Shown here: positions 9,964-23,487 of the stretch, piece by piece
Layout: each line of letters begins with the position of its first letter
Position numbering within the stretch: position 1 is the first letter of the stretch
DNA from: Osmia lignaria lignaria
Lineage: Eukaryota; Arthropoda; Insecta; Hymenoptera; Megachilidae
Direction: 5' to 3'
Assembly: GCF_051020975.1 (NCBI RefSeq)
Contig: NW_027478162.1
Location: 24,304,001 to 24,368,000 of the forward strand
Length of the DNA stretch: 64,000 bases
Program-made: the position numbers and the translations under genes
Notes under the pieces: model-generated
Told to the model about the DNA's origin: nothing
Database searches by the model: none
Seen by the model: the letters and a program-made list of their open reading frames with translations, nothing else

Positions 9964-12900
9964 CGATCAGAGGCGTAGTTCTCGAGATATATCAAGATAT
10001 TTAAAAGTTCCGAAGCCGCACCAACATAATAGGGATACAGAAACACCGTGGCCCCTTTCTTCGAGATAACTCTGCACTAGTGCGAGCCGCAAATGCCACT
10101 TCCAGCTTAGCTGTGCAGAAGAAGAACAACAAGAAGAAGAAATATCTCGAAATATGTCCGTCAGGCCCCTTCCCTTGAGATAAATCTGCAAATATCTCGG
10201 AAACGAAGCGAGCTATGGCAAAATGTTAAGAGACCTTTTTTGTAGAGAATTAAGTTTCCTACTTTTTATGTTCTATGATATTTTTTGATCAGATGCGTAG
10301 TTCTCGAGATATATCAAGATATTTAAAAGTTCCGAAGCCGCACCAACATAATAGAGATACAGATACACCGTGGCCCCTTTCTTTGAGATAACTCTGCACT
10401 ATTGCGAGCTGCAAATGCCACTTCCAGCTTAGCTGTGCAGAGGAAGAACAACAAGAAGAAGAAATATCTCGAAATATGTCAGTCAGGCCAGTTCCTTTGA
10501 GCTGAATCTGCAAATATCTCGGAAACGAAGCGAGCTATGGCAAAATGTTAAGAGACGTTTTTTGTAGAGAATTATGTTTCCTACAATTTATGTTCTATGA
10601 TATTTTTTGATCAGAAGCGTAGTTTTCGAGATATATCGAGATATTTAAAAGTTCCGAAGCCGCACCAACATAATAGGGATACAGAAACACCGTGGCCCCT
10701 TTCTTTGAGATAACTCTGCACTAGTGCGAGCCGCAAATGCCACTTCCAGCTTAGCTGTGCAGAAGAAGAACAACAAGAAGAAGAAATATCTCGAAATATG
10801 TCCGTCAGGCCCCTTCCCTTGAGATAAATCTGCAAATATCTCGGAAACGAAGCGAACTATGGCAAAATGTTAAGAGACCTTTTTTGTAGAGAATTAGGTT
10901 TCCTACTTTTTATGTTCTATGATATTTTTTGATCAGATGCGTAGTTCTCGAGATATATCAAGATATTTAAAAGTTCCGAAGCCGCACCAACATAATAGAG
11001 ATACAGAATCACCGTGGCCACTTTCTTTGAGATAACTCTGCACTATTGCGCGCTGCAAATGCCACTTCCAGCTTAGCTGTGCAGAAGAAGAACAACAAGA
11101 AGAAGAAATATCTCGAAATATGTCCGTCAGGACCCTTCCCTTGAGATAAATCTGCAAATATCTCGGAAACGAAGCGAGCTATTGCAAAACGTTAAGAGAC
11201 CTTTTTTGTAGAGAATTAAGTTTCCTACTTTTTATGTTCGATGATATTTTTTGATCAGATGCGTAGTTCTCGAGATATATCAAGATATTTAAAAGTTCCG
11301 AAGCCGCACCAACATAATAGGGATACAGAAACACCGTGGCCCCTTTCTTTGAGATAACTCTGCACTAGTGTGAGCCGCAAATGCCACTTCCAGCTTAGCT
11401 GTGCAGAAGAAGAACAACAAGAAGAAGAAATATCTCGAAATATGTCCGTCAGGCCCCTTCCCTTGAGATAAATATGCCAATATCTCGGAAACGAAGCGAG
11501 CTATGGCAAAATGTTAAGAGACCTTTTTTGTAGAGAATTAAGTTTCCTACTTTTCATGTTCTATGATATTTTTTGATCAGATGCGTAGTTCTCGAGATAT
11601 ATCAAGATATTTAAAAGTTCCGAAGCCGCACCAACATAATAGAGATACAGAAACACCGTGGCCCCTTTCTTTGAGATAACTCTGCACTATTGCGAGCTGC
11701 AAATGCCTCTTCCAGCTTAGCTGTGCAGAGGAAGAACAACAAGAAGAAGAAATATCTCGAAATATGTCCGTCAGGCCAGTCCCTTTGAGCTGAATCCGCA
11801 AATATCTCGGAAACGAAGCGAGCTATGGCAAAATGTTAAGAGACGTTTTTTGTAGAGAATTATGTTTCCTACAATTTATGTTCTATCATATTTTTTGATC
11901 AGAAGCGTAGTTTTCGAGATATATCGAGATATTTAAAAGTTCCGAAGACGCACCAACATAATAGAGATACAGAAACACCGTGGCCCCTTTCTTTGAGATA
12001 ACTGTGCACCAGTGCGAGCCGCAAATGCCACTTCCAGCTTAGCTGTGCAGAAGAAGAACAACAAGAAGAAGAAATATCTCGAAATATGTCCGTCAGGCCC
12101 CTTCCCTTGAGATATATCTGCAAATATCTCGGAAACGAAGCGAGCTATGGCAAAATGTTAAGAGACCGTTTTTGTAGAGAATTATGTTTCCTACTTTTTA
12201 TGTTCTATGATATTTTTTGATCAGACGCGTAGTTCTCGAGATATATCAAGATATTTAAAAGTTCCGAAGCCGCACCAACATAATAGAGATACAGAAACAC
12301 CGTGGCCCCTTTCTTTGAGATAACTCTGCACTAGTGCGAGCCGCAAATGCCACTTCCAGCTTAGCTGTGCAGAAGAAGAACAACAAGAAGAAGAAATATC
12401 TCGAAATATGTCCGTCAGGCCCCTTCCCTTGAGATAAATCTGCAAATATCTCGGAAACGAAGCGAGCTATGGCAAAATGTTAAGAGACCTTTTTTGTAGA
12501 GAATTAAGTTTCCTACTTTTTATGTTCTATGATATTTTTTGATCAGATGCGTAGTTCTCGAGATATATCAAGATATTTAAAAGTTCCGAAGCCGCACCAG
12601 CATAATAGAGATACAGAAACACCGTGGCCCCTTTCCTTGAGATAACTCTGCACTATTGCGAGCTGCAAATGCCACTTCCAGCTTAGCTGTGCAGAGGAAG
12701 AACAACAAGAAGAAGAAATATCTCGAAATATGTCAGTCAGGCCAGTTCCTTTGAGCTGAATCTGCAAATATCTCGGAAACGAAGCGAGCTATGGCAAAAT
12801 GTTAAGAGACGTTTTATGTAGAAAATTATGTTTCCTACAATTTATGTTCTATGATATTTTTTGATCAGAAGCGTAGTTTTCGAGATATATCGAGATATTT

Positions 12901-15900
12901 AAAAGTTCCGAAGCCGCACCAACATAATAGGGATACAGAAACACCGTGGCCCCTTTCTTTGAGATAACTCTGCACTAGTGCGAGCCGCAAATGCCACTTC
13001 CAGCTTAGCTGTGCAGAAGAAGAACAACAAGAAGAAGAAATATCTCGAAATATGTCCGTCAGGCCCCTTCCCTTGAGATAAATCTGCAAATATCTCGGAA
13101 ACGAAGCGAGCTATGGCAAAAGGTTAAGAGACCTTTTTTGTAGAGAATTAGGTTTCCTACTTTTTATGTTGTATGATATTTTTTGATCAGATGCGTAGTT
13201 CTCGAGATATATCAAGATATTTAAAAGTTCCGAAGCCGCACCAACATAATAGAGATACAGAATCACCGTGGCCACTTTCTTTGAGATAACTCTGCACTAT
13301 TGCGCGCTGCAAATGCCACTTCCAGCTTAGCTGTGCAGAAGAAGAACAACAAGAAGAAGAAATATCTCGAAATATGTCCGTCAGGCCCCTTCCCTTGAGA
13401 TAAATCTGCAAATATCTCGGAAACGAAGCGAGCTATGGCAAAATGTTAAGAGACCTTTTTTGTAGAGAATTAAGTTTCCTACTTTTTATGTTCTATGATA
13501 TTTTTTGATCAGATGCGTAGTTCTCGAGATATATCAAGATATTTAAAAGTTCCGAAGCCGCACCAACATAATAGAGGTACAGAAACACCATGGCCTCTTT
13601 CTTTGAGATAACTCTGCACTATTGCGAGCTGCAAATGCCCCTTCGAGCTTAGCTGTGCAGAAGAAGAACAACAAGAAGAAGAAATATCTCGAAATATGTC
13701 CGTCAGACCCCTTCCCTTGAGATGAATCTGCAAATATCTCGGAAACGAAGCGAGCTATGGCAAAATGTTAAGAGACCTTTTTTGTAGAGAATTAAGTTTC
13801 CTACTTTTTATGTTCGATGATATTTTTTGATCAGATGCGTAGTTCTCGAGATATATCAAGATATTTAAAAGTTCCGAGGCTGCACCAACATAATAGAGGT
13901 ACAGAAACACCGTGGCCTCTTTCTTTGAGATAACTCTGCACTATTGCGAGCTGCAAATGCCACTTCGAGCTTAGCTGTGCAGAAGAAGAACAACAAGAAG
14001 AAGAAATATCTCGAAATATGTCCGTCAGACCCCTTCCCTTGAGATGAATCTGCAAATATCTCGGAAACGAAGCGAGCTATGGCAAAATGTTAAGAGACCT
14101 TTTTTGTAGAGAATTAAGTTTCCTACTCTTTATGTTCTATGATATTTTTTGATCAGATGCGTAGTTCTCGAGATATATCAAGATATTTAAAAGTTCCGAA
14201 GCCGCACCAACATAATAGGGATACAGAAACACCGTGGCCCCTTTCTTTGAGATAACTCTGCACTAGTGCGAGCCGCAAATGCCACTTCCAGCTTAGCTGT
14301 GCAGAAGAAGAACAACAAGAAGAAGAAATATCTCGAAATATGTCCGTCAGGCCAGTTCCTTTGAGCTGAATCTGCAAATATCTCGGAAACGAAGCGAGCT
14401 ATGGCAAAATGTTAAGAGACGTTTTTTGTAGAGAATTATGTTTCCTACAATTTATGTTCTATGATATTTTTTGATCAGAAGCGTAGTTTTCGAGATATAT
14501 CGAGATATTTAAAAGTTCCGAAGCCGCACCAACATTATAGGGATACAGAAACACCGTGGCCCCTTTCTTTGAGATAACTCTGCACTAGTGCGAGCCGCAA
14601 ATGCCACTTCCAGCTTAGCTGTGCAGAAGAAGAACAACAAGAAGAAGAAATATCTCGAAATATGTCCGTCAGGCCCCTTCCCTTGAGATAAATCTGCAAA
14701 TATCTCGGAAACGAAGCGAGCTGTGGCAAAATGTTAAGAGACCGTTTTTGTAGAGAATTATGTTTCCTACTTTTTATGTTCTATGATATTTTTTGATCAG
14801 ACGCGTAGTTCTCGAGATATATCAAGATATTTAAAAGTTCCGAAGCCGCACCAACATAATAGAGATACAGAAACACCGTGGCCCCTTTCTTTGAGATAAC
14901 TCTGCACTAGTGCGAGCCGCAAATGCCACTTCCAGCTTAGCTGTGCAGAAGAAGAACAACAAGAAGAAGAAATATCTCGAAATATGTCCGTCAGGCCCCT
15001 TCCCTTGAGATAAATCTGCAAATATCTCGGAAACGAAGCGAGCTATGGCAAAATGTTAAGAGACCTTTTTTGTAGAGAATTAAGTTTCCTACTTTTTATG
15101 TTCTATGATATTTTTTGATCAGATGCGTAGTTCTCGAGATATATCAAGATATTTAAAAGTTCCGAAGCCGCACCAACATAATAGGGATACAGAAACACCG
15201 TGGCCCCTTTCTTTGAGATAACTCTGCACTAGTGTGAGCCGCAAATGCCACTTCCAGCTTAGCTGTGCCGAAGAAGAACAACAAGAAGAAGAAATATCTC
15301 GAAATATGTCCGTCAGGCCCCTTCCCTTGAGATAAATCTGCAAATATCTCGGAAACGAAGCGAGCTATCGCAAAATGTTAAGAGACCTTTTTTGTAGAGA
15401 ATTATGTTTCCTACAATTTATGTTCTATGATATTTTTTGATCAGAAGCGTAGTTTTCGAGATATATCGAGATATTTAAAAGTTCCGAAGCCGCACCAACA
15501 TAATAGAGATACAGAAACACCGTGGCCCCTTTCTTTGAGATAACTCTGCACTAGTGCGAGCTGCAAATGCCACTTCCAGCTTAGCTGTGCAGAAGAAGAA
15601 CAACAAGAAGAAGAAGTATCTCGAAATATGTCCGTCAGGCCCCTTCCCTTGAGATAAATCTGCAAATATCTCGGAAACGAAGCGAGCTATGGCAAAATGT
15701 TAAGAGACCTTTTTTGTAGAGAATCATGTTTCCTACAATTTATGTTCTATGATATTTTTTGATCAGAAGCGTAGTTTTCGAGATATATCGAGATATTTAA
15801 AAGTTCCGAAGCCGCACCAACATAATAGAGATACAGAAACACCGTGGCCCATTTCGGTGAGATAACTCTGCACTAGTGCGAGCTGCAAATGCCACTTCCA

Positions 15901-18013
15901 GCTTAGCTGTGCAGAAGAAGAACAACAAGAAGAAGAAATATCTCGAAATATGTCCGTCAGGCCCCTTCCCTTGAGATAAATCTGCAAATATCTCGGAAAC
16001 GAAGCGAGCTATGGCAAAATGTTAAGAGACCTTTTTTGTAGAGAATTAAGTTTCCTACTTTTTATGTTCTATGATATTTTTTGATCAGATGCGTAGTTCT
16101 CGAGATATATCAAGATATTTAAAAGTTCCGAAGCCGCACCAACATAATAGAGATACAGAAACACCGTGGCCCCTTTCTTTGAGATAACTCTGCACTATTG
16201 CGAGCTGCAAATGCCACTTCCAGCTTAGCTGTGCAGAGGAAGAACAACAAGAAGAAGAAATATCTCGAAATATGTCCGTCAGGCCAGTTCCTTTGAGCTG
16301 AATCTGCAAATATCTCGGAAACGAAGCGAGCTATGGCAAAATGTTAAGAGACGTTTTTTGTAGAGAATTATGTTTCCTACAATTTATGTTCTATGATATT
16401 TTTTGATCAGAAGCGTAGTTTTCGAGATATATCGAGATATTTAATAGTTCCGAAGACGCACCAACATAATAGAGATACAGAAACACCGTGGCCCCTTTCT
16501 TTGAGATAACTGTGCACTAGTGCGAGCCGCAAATGCCACTTCCAGCTTAGCTGTGCAGAAGAAGAACAACAAGAAGAAGAAATATCTCGAAATATGTCCG
16601 TCAGGCCCCTTCCCTTGAGATATATCTGCAAATATCTCGGAAACGAAGCGAGCTATGGCGAAATGTTAAGAGACCTTTTTTGTAGAGAATTAAGTTTCCT
16701 ACTTTTTATCTTCTATGATATTTTTTTATCAGATGCGTAGTTCTCGAGATATATCAAGATATTTAAAAGTTCCGAAGCCGCACCAACATAATAGAGATAC
16801 AGAAACACCGTGGCCCCTCTCTTTGAGATAACTCTGCACTATTGCGAGCTGCAAATGCCACTTCCAGCTTAGCTGTGCAGAAGAAGAACAACAAGAAGAA
16901 GAAATATCTCGAAATATGTCCGTCAGGCCCCTTCCCTTGAGATAAATCTGCAAATATCTCGGAAACGAAGCGAGCTATGGCAAAATCTTTAGAGACCTTT
17001 CTTGTAGAGAACTAAGTTTCCTACTTTTTATGTGGTATGATATTTTTTGATCAGATGCGTAGTTCTCGAGATATATCAAGATATTTAAAAGTTCCGAAGC
17101 CGCACCAACATAATAGAGATACAGAAACACCGTGGCCCCTTTCTTTGGGATAACTCTGCACTATTGCGAGCTGCAAATGCCACTTCCAGCTTAGCTGTGC
17201 AGAACAAGAACAACAAGAAGAAGAAATATCTCGAAATATGTCCGTCAGGCCACTTCCCTTGAGATAAATCTGCAAATATCTCGGAAACGAAGCGAGCTAT
17301 GGCAAAATGTTAAGAGACCTTTTTTGTAGAGAATTAAGTTTCCTACTTTTTATGTTCTATGATATTTTTTGATCAGATGCGTAGTTCTCGAGATATATCA
17401 AGATATTTAAAAGTTCCGAAGCCGCACCAACATAATAGAGATACAGAAACACCGTGGCCCCTTTCTTTGAGATAACTCTGCACTATTGCGAGCTGCAAAT
17501 GCCACTTCCAGCTTAGCTGTGCAGAGGAAGAACAACAAGAAGAAGAAATATCTCGAAATATGTCCGTCAGGCCAGTTCCTTTGAGCTGAATCTGCAAATA
17601 TCTCGGAAACGAAGCGAGCTATGGCAAAATGTTAAGAGACCGTTTTTGTAGAGAATTATGTTTCCTACTTTTTATGTTCTATGATATTTTTTGATCAGAC
17701 GCGTAGTTCTCGAGATATATCAAGATATTTAAAAGTTCCGAAGCCGCACCAACATAATAGAGATACAGAAACACCGTGGCCCCTTTCTTTGAGATAACTC
17801 TGCACTAGTGCGAGCCGCAAATGCCACTTCCAGCTTAGCTGTGCAGGAGAAGAACAACAAGAAGAAGAAATATCTCGAAATATGTCCGTCAGGCCCCTTC
17901 CCTTGAGATATATCTGCAAATATCTCGGAAACGAAGCGAGCTATGGCAAAATGTTAAGAGACCTTTTTTGTAGAGAATTATGTTTCCTACAATTTATGTT
18001 CTATGATATTTTT
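9964..18013. repeat. Irregular array with 7-, 8- and 9-monomer spaced relatives
   Basis: Twenty-five monomers in mixed order. The Q haplotype (GGCCAGTTCC with GAGCTGAATC) appears at monomers starting near 10286, 11574, 12540, 14150, 16082 and 17370. Three consecutive monomers at 10286-11251 match 12540-13505 at 2254 bp spacing. Monomers near 12218, 14794 and 17692 share an unusual preceding tail (GACCGTTTTTG with a GATCAGACGCG start) at 8- and 9-monomer spacing. No single HOR register persists, which looks like an older or more shuffled part of the array. Confidence 0.75.
13506..14149. repeat. Tandem pair of a distinctive monomer type
   Basis: Two adjacent monomers share several changes I do not see elsewhere: AATAGAGGTACAG, GTGGCCTC or ATGGCCTC, CTTCGAGCTTAGC, CCGTCAGACCCC and GAGATGAATC. 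They differ at a few sites, for example GCCCCTTCG at the first and GCCACTTCG at the second, and CCGAAGCCGC against CCGAGGCTGC. This looks like a single-monomer tandem duplication followed by limited divergence. Confidence 0.75.
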
Positions 18014-18979
18014 TGATCAGAAGCGTAGTTTTCGAGATATATCGAGATATTTAAAAGTTCCAAAGCCGCACCAACATAATAGAGATACAGAAACACCGTG
18101 GCCCCTTTCTTTGAGATAACTCTGCACTAGTGCGAGCCGCAAATGCCACTTCCAGCTTAGCTGTGCAGAAGAAGAACAACAAGAAGAAGAAATATCTCGA
18201 AATATGTCCGTCAGGCCCCTTCCCTTGAGATAAATCTGCAAATATCTCGGAAACGAAGAGAGCTATGGCAAAATGTTAAGAGACCTTTTTTGTAGAGAAT
18301 TAAGTTTCCTACTTTTTATGTTCTATGATATTTTTTGATCTGATGCGTAGTTCTCGAGATATATCAAGATATTTAAAAGTTCCGAAGCCGCACCAACATA
18401 ATAGAGATACAGAAACACCGTGGCCCCTTTCTTTGAGATAACTCTGCACTATTGCGAGCCGCAAATGCCACTTCCAGCTTAGCTGTGCAGAAGAAGAACA
18501 ACAAGAAGAAGAAATATCTCGAAATATGTCCGTCAGGCCCCTTCCCTTGAGATAAATCTGCAAATATCTCGGAAACGAAGCGAGCTATGGCAAAATGTTG
18601 AGAGACCTTTTTTGTAGAGAATTAAGTTTCCTATGTTTTATGTTCTATGATATTTTTTGATCAGATGCGTAGTTCTCGACATATATCAAGATATTTAAAA
18701 GTTCCGAAGCCGCACCAACATAATAGAGATACAGAAACACCGTGGCCCCTTTCTTTGAGATAACTCTGCACTATTGCGAGCTGTAAATGCCACTTCCAGC
18801 TTAGCTGTGCAGAAGAAGAACAACAAGAAGAAGAAATATCTCGAAATATGTCCGTCAGGCCCCTTCCCTTGAGATATATCTGCAAATATCTCGGAAACGA
18901 AGCGAGCTATGGCAAAATGTTAAGAGACCTTTTTTGTAGAGAATTATGTTTCGTACAATTTATGTTCTATGATATCTTT
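18014..18979. repeat. Truncated HOR unit of three monomers (a/e hybrid, f, g-like)
   Basis: The first monomer has the type-a head (CCAAAGCCGC, ACTAGTGCGAGCC) but an e- or b-like tail (GAAGAGAGC leading to TGATCTG). It is followed by an f-like and a g-like monomer, the latter ending in TTTCGTACAATT and ATCTTTTGGTCAG. This is what a seven-monomer unit would look like after loss of b to e by an exchange between a and e. Confidence 0.65.
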
Positions 18980-21233
18980 TGGTCAGAAGCGTAGTTTTCG
19001 AGATATATCGAGATATTTAAAAGTTCCAAAGCCGCACCAACATAATAGAGATACAGAAACACCGTGGCCCCTTTCTTTGAGATAACTCTGCACTAGTGCG
19101 AGCCGCAAATGCCACTTCCAGCTTAGCTGTGCAGAAGAAGAACAACAAGAAGAAGAAATATCTCGAAATATGTCCGTCAGGCCCCTTCCCTTGAGATAAA
19201 TCTGCAAATATCTCGGAAACGAAGCGAGCTATGGCAAAATGTTGAGAGACCTTTTTTGTAGAGAATTAAGTTTCCTACGTTTTATGTTCTATGATATTTT
19301 TTGATCAGATGCGTAGTTCTCGAGATATATCAAGATATTTAAAAGTTCCGAAGCCGCACCAACATAATAGAGATACAGAAACACCGTGGCCCCTTTCTTT
19401 GAGATAACTCTGCACTATTGCGAGCTGCAAATGCCACTTCCAGCTTAGCTGTGCAAAAGAAGAACATCAAGAAGAAGAAATATCTCGAAATATGTCCGTC
19501 AGGCCCCTTCCCTTGAGATAAATCTGCAAATATCTCGGAAACGAAGAGAGCTATGGCAAAATGATAAGAGACCTTTTTTGTAGAGAATTAAGTTTCCTAC
19601 TTTTTACGTTCTATGATATTTTTTGATCTGATGCGTAGTTCTCGAGATATATCAAGATATTTAAAAGTTCCGAAGCCGCACCAACACAATAGAGATACAG
19701 AAACACCGTGGCCCCTTTCTTTGAGATAACTCTGCACTATTGCGAGCTGTAAATGCCACTTCCAGCTTAGCTGTGCAGAAGAAGAACAACAAGAAGAAGA
19801 CATATCTCGAAATATGTCCGTCAGGCCCCTTCCCTTGAGATATATCTGCAAATATCTCGGAAACGAAGCGAGCTATGGCAAAATGTTAAGAGACCTTTTT
19901 TGTAGAGAATTATGTTTCCTACAATTTATGTTCTATGATATTTTTTGATCAGAAGCGTAGTTTTCAAGATATATCGAGATATTTAAAAGTTCCAAAGCCG
20001 CACCAACATAATAGAGATACAGAAACACCGTGGCCCCTTTCTTTGAGATAACTCTGCACTATTGCGAGCTGCAAATGCCACTTCCAGCTTAGCTGTGCAG
20101 AGGAAGAACAACAAGAAGAAGAAATATCTCGAAATATGTCCGTCAGGCCAGTTCCTTTGAGCTGAATCTGCAAATATCTCGGAAACGAAGCGAGCTATGG
20201 CAAAATGTTAAGAGACGTTTTTTGTAGAGAATTATGTTTCCTACAATTTATGTTCTATGATATTTTTTGATCAGAAGCGTAGTTTTCGAGATATATCGAG
20301 ATATTTAAAAGTTCCGAAGCCGCACCAACATAATAGGGATACAGAAACACCGTGGCCCCTTTCTTTGAGATAACTCTGCAGTATTGCGAGCTGTAAATGC
20401 CACTTCCAGCTTAGCTGTGCAGAAGAAGAACAACAAGAAGAAGAAATATCTCGAAATATGTCCGTCAGGCCCCTTCCCTTGAGATAAATCTGCAAATATC
20501 TCGGAAACGAAGAGAGCTATGGCAAAATGTTAAGAGACCTTTTGTGTAGAGAATTAAGTTTCCTACTTTTTATGTTCTATGATATTTTTTGATCTGATGC
20601 GTAGTTCTCGAGATATATCAAGATATTTAAAAGTTCCGAAGCCGCACCAACATAATAGAGATACAGAAACACCGTGGCCCCTTTCTTTGAGATAACTCTG
20701 CACTATTGCGAGCTGTAAATGCCACTTCCAGCTTAGCTGTGCAGAAGAAGAACAACAAGAAGAAGAAATATCTCGAAATATGTCCGTCAGGCCCCTTCCC
20801 TTGAGATATATCTGCAAATATCTCGGAAACGAAGCGAGCTATGGCAAAATGTTAAGAGACCTTTTTTGTAGAGAATTATGTTTCCTACAATTTATGTTCT
20901 ATGATATTTTTTGATCAGAAGCGTAGTTTTCGAGATATATCGAGATATTTAAAGGTTCCGAAGCCGCACCAACATAATAGAGATACAGAAACACCGTGGC
21001 CCCTTTCTTTGAGATAACTCTGCACTATTGCGAGCTGTAAATGCCACTTCCAGCTTAGCTGTGCAGAAGAAGAACAACAAGAAGAAGAAATATCTCGAAA
21101 TATGTCCGCCAGGCCCCTTCCCTTGAGATATATCTGCAAATATCTCGGAAACGAAGCGAGCTATGGCAAAATGTTAAGAGACCTTTTTTGTAGAGAATTA
21201 TGTTTCGTACAATTTATGTTCTATGATATCTTT
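18980..21233. repeat. Canonical 7-monomer HOR unit, copy 1
   Basis: Complete a-b-c-d-e-f-g order in 2254 bp. Diagnostic changes include GCAAAAGAAGAACATC and ATGATAAGAG in b, GAAGACATATC in c, TTTTCAAGATATATCG with CCAAAG in d, TGCAGTATTG in e, and TCCGCCAGG in g. It is the reference for this region. Confidence 0.85.
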
Positions 21234-23487
21234 TGGTCAGAAGCGTAGTTTTCGAGATATATCGAGATATTTAAAAGTTCCAAAGCCGCACCAACATAAT
21301 AGAGATACAGAAACACCGTGGCCCCTTTCTTTGAGATAACTCTGCACTAGTGCGAGCCGCAAATGCCACTTCCAGCTTAGCTGTGCAGAAGAAGAACAAC
21401 AAGAAGAAGAAATATCTCGAAATATGTCCGTCAGGCCCCTTCCCTTGAGATAAATCTGCAAATATCTCGGAAACGAAGCGAGCTATGGCAAAATGTTGAG
21501 AGACCTTTTTTGTAGAGAATTAAGTTTCCTACGTTTTATGTTCTATGATATTTTTTGATCAGATGCGTAGTTCTCGAGATATATCAAGATATTTAAAAGT
21601 TCCGAAGCCGCACCAACATAATAGAGATACAGAAACACCGTGGCCCCTTTCTTTGAGATAACTCTGCACTATTGCGAGCTGCAAATGCCACTTCCAGCTT
21701 AGCTGTGCAAAAGAAGAACATCAAGAAGAAGAAATATCTCGAAATATGTCCGTCAGGCCCCTTCCCTTGAGATAAATCTGCAAATATCTCGGAAACGAAG
21801 AGAGCTATGGCAAAATGATAAGAGACCTTTTTTGTAGAGAATTAAGTTTCCTACTTTTTACGTTCTATGATATTTTTTGATCTGATGCGTAGTTCTCGAG
21901 ATATATCAAGATATTTAAAAGTTCCGAAGCCGCACCAACACAATAGAGATACAGAAACACCGTGGCCCCTTTCTTTGAGATAACTCTGCACTATTGCGAG
22001 CTGTAAATGCCACTTCCAGCTTAGCTGTGCAGAAGAAGAACAACAAGAAGAAGACATATCTCGAAATATGTCCGTCAGGCCCCTTCCCTTGAGATATATC
22101 TGCAAATATCTCGGAAACGAAGCGAGCTATGGCAAAATGTTAAGAGACCTTTTTTGTAGAGAATTATGTTTCCTACAATTTATGTTCTATGATATTTTTT
22201 GATCAGAAGCGTAGTTTTCAAGATATATCGAGATATTTAAAAGTTCCAAAGCCGCACCAACATAATAGAGATACAGAAACACCGTGGCCCCTTTCTTTGA
22301 GATAACTCTGCACTATTGCGAGCTGCAAATGCCACTTCCAGCTTAGCTGTGCAGAGGAAGAACAACAAGAAGAAGAAATATCTCGAAATATGTCCGTCAG
22401 GCCAGTTCCTTTGAGCTGAATCTGCAAATATCTCGGAAACGAAGCGAGCTATGGCAAAATGTTAAGAGACGTTTTTTGTAGAGAATTATGTTTCCTACAA
22501 TTTATGTTCTATGATATTTTTTGATCAGAAGCGTAGTTTTCGAGATATATCGAGATATTTAAAAGTTCCGAAGCCGCACCAACATAATAGGGATACAGAA
22601 ACACCGTGGCCCCTTTCTTTGAGATAACTCTGCAGTATTGCGAGCTGTAAATGCCACTTCCAGCTTAGCTGTGCAGAAGAAGAACAACAAGAAGAAGAAA
22701 TATCTCGAAATATGTCCGTCAGGCCCCTTCCCTTGAGATAAATCTGCAAATATCTCGGAAACGAAGAGAGCTATGGCAAAATGTTAAGAGACCTTTTGTG
22801 TAGAGAATTAAGTTTCCTACTTTTTATGTTCTATGATATTTTTTGATCTGATGCGTAGTTCTCGAGATATATCAAGATATTTAAAAGTTCCGAAGCCGCA
22901 CCAACATAATAGAGATACAGAAACACCGTGGCCCCTTTCTTTGAGATAACTCTGCACTATTGCGAGCTGTAAATGCCACTTCCAGCTTAGCTGTGCAGAA
23001 GAAGAACAACAAGAAGAAGAAATATCTCGAAATATGTCCGTCAGGCCCCTTCCCTTGAGATATATCTGCAAATATCTCGGAAACGAAGCGAGCTATGGCA
23101 AAATGTTAAGAGACCTTTTTTGTAGAGAATTATGTTTCCTACAATTTATGTTCTATGATATTTTTTGATCAGAAGCGTAGTTTTCGAGATATATCGAGAT
23201 ATTTAAAGGTTCCGAAGCCGCACCAACATAATAGAGATACAAAAACACCGTGGCCCCTTTCTTTGAGATAACTCTGCACTATTGCGAGCTGTAAATGCCA
23301 CTTCCAGCTTAGCTGTGCAGAAGAAGAACAACAAGAAGAAGAAATATCTCGAAATATGTCCGCCAGGCCCCTTCCCTTGAGATATATCTGCAAATATCTC
23401 GGAAACGAAGCGAGCTATGGCAAAATGTTAAGAGACCTTTTTTGTAGAGAATTATGTTTCGTACAATTTATGTTCTATGATATCTTT
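21234..23487. repeat. Canonical 7-monomer HOR unit, copy 2
   Basis: Same a to g order as the preceding unit, directly adjacent to it. At every diagnostic site I compared the two units agree. The one difference I found is A at 23242 against G at 20988. Near-identity over 2.25 kb indicates a recent duplication. Confidence 0.85.
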
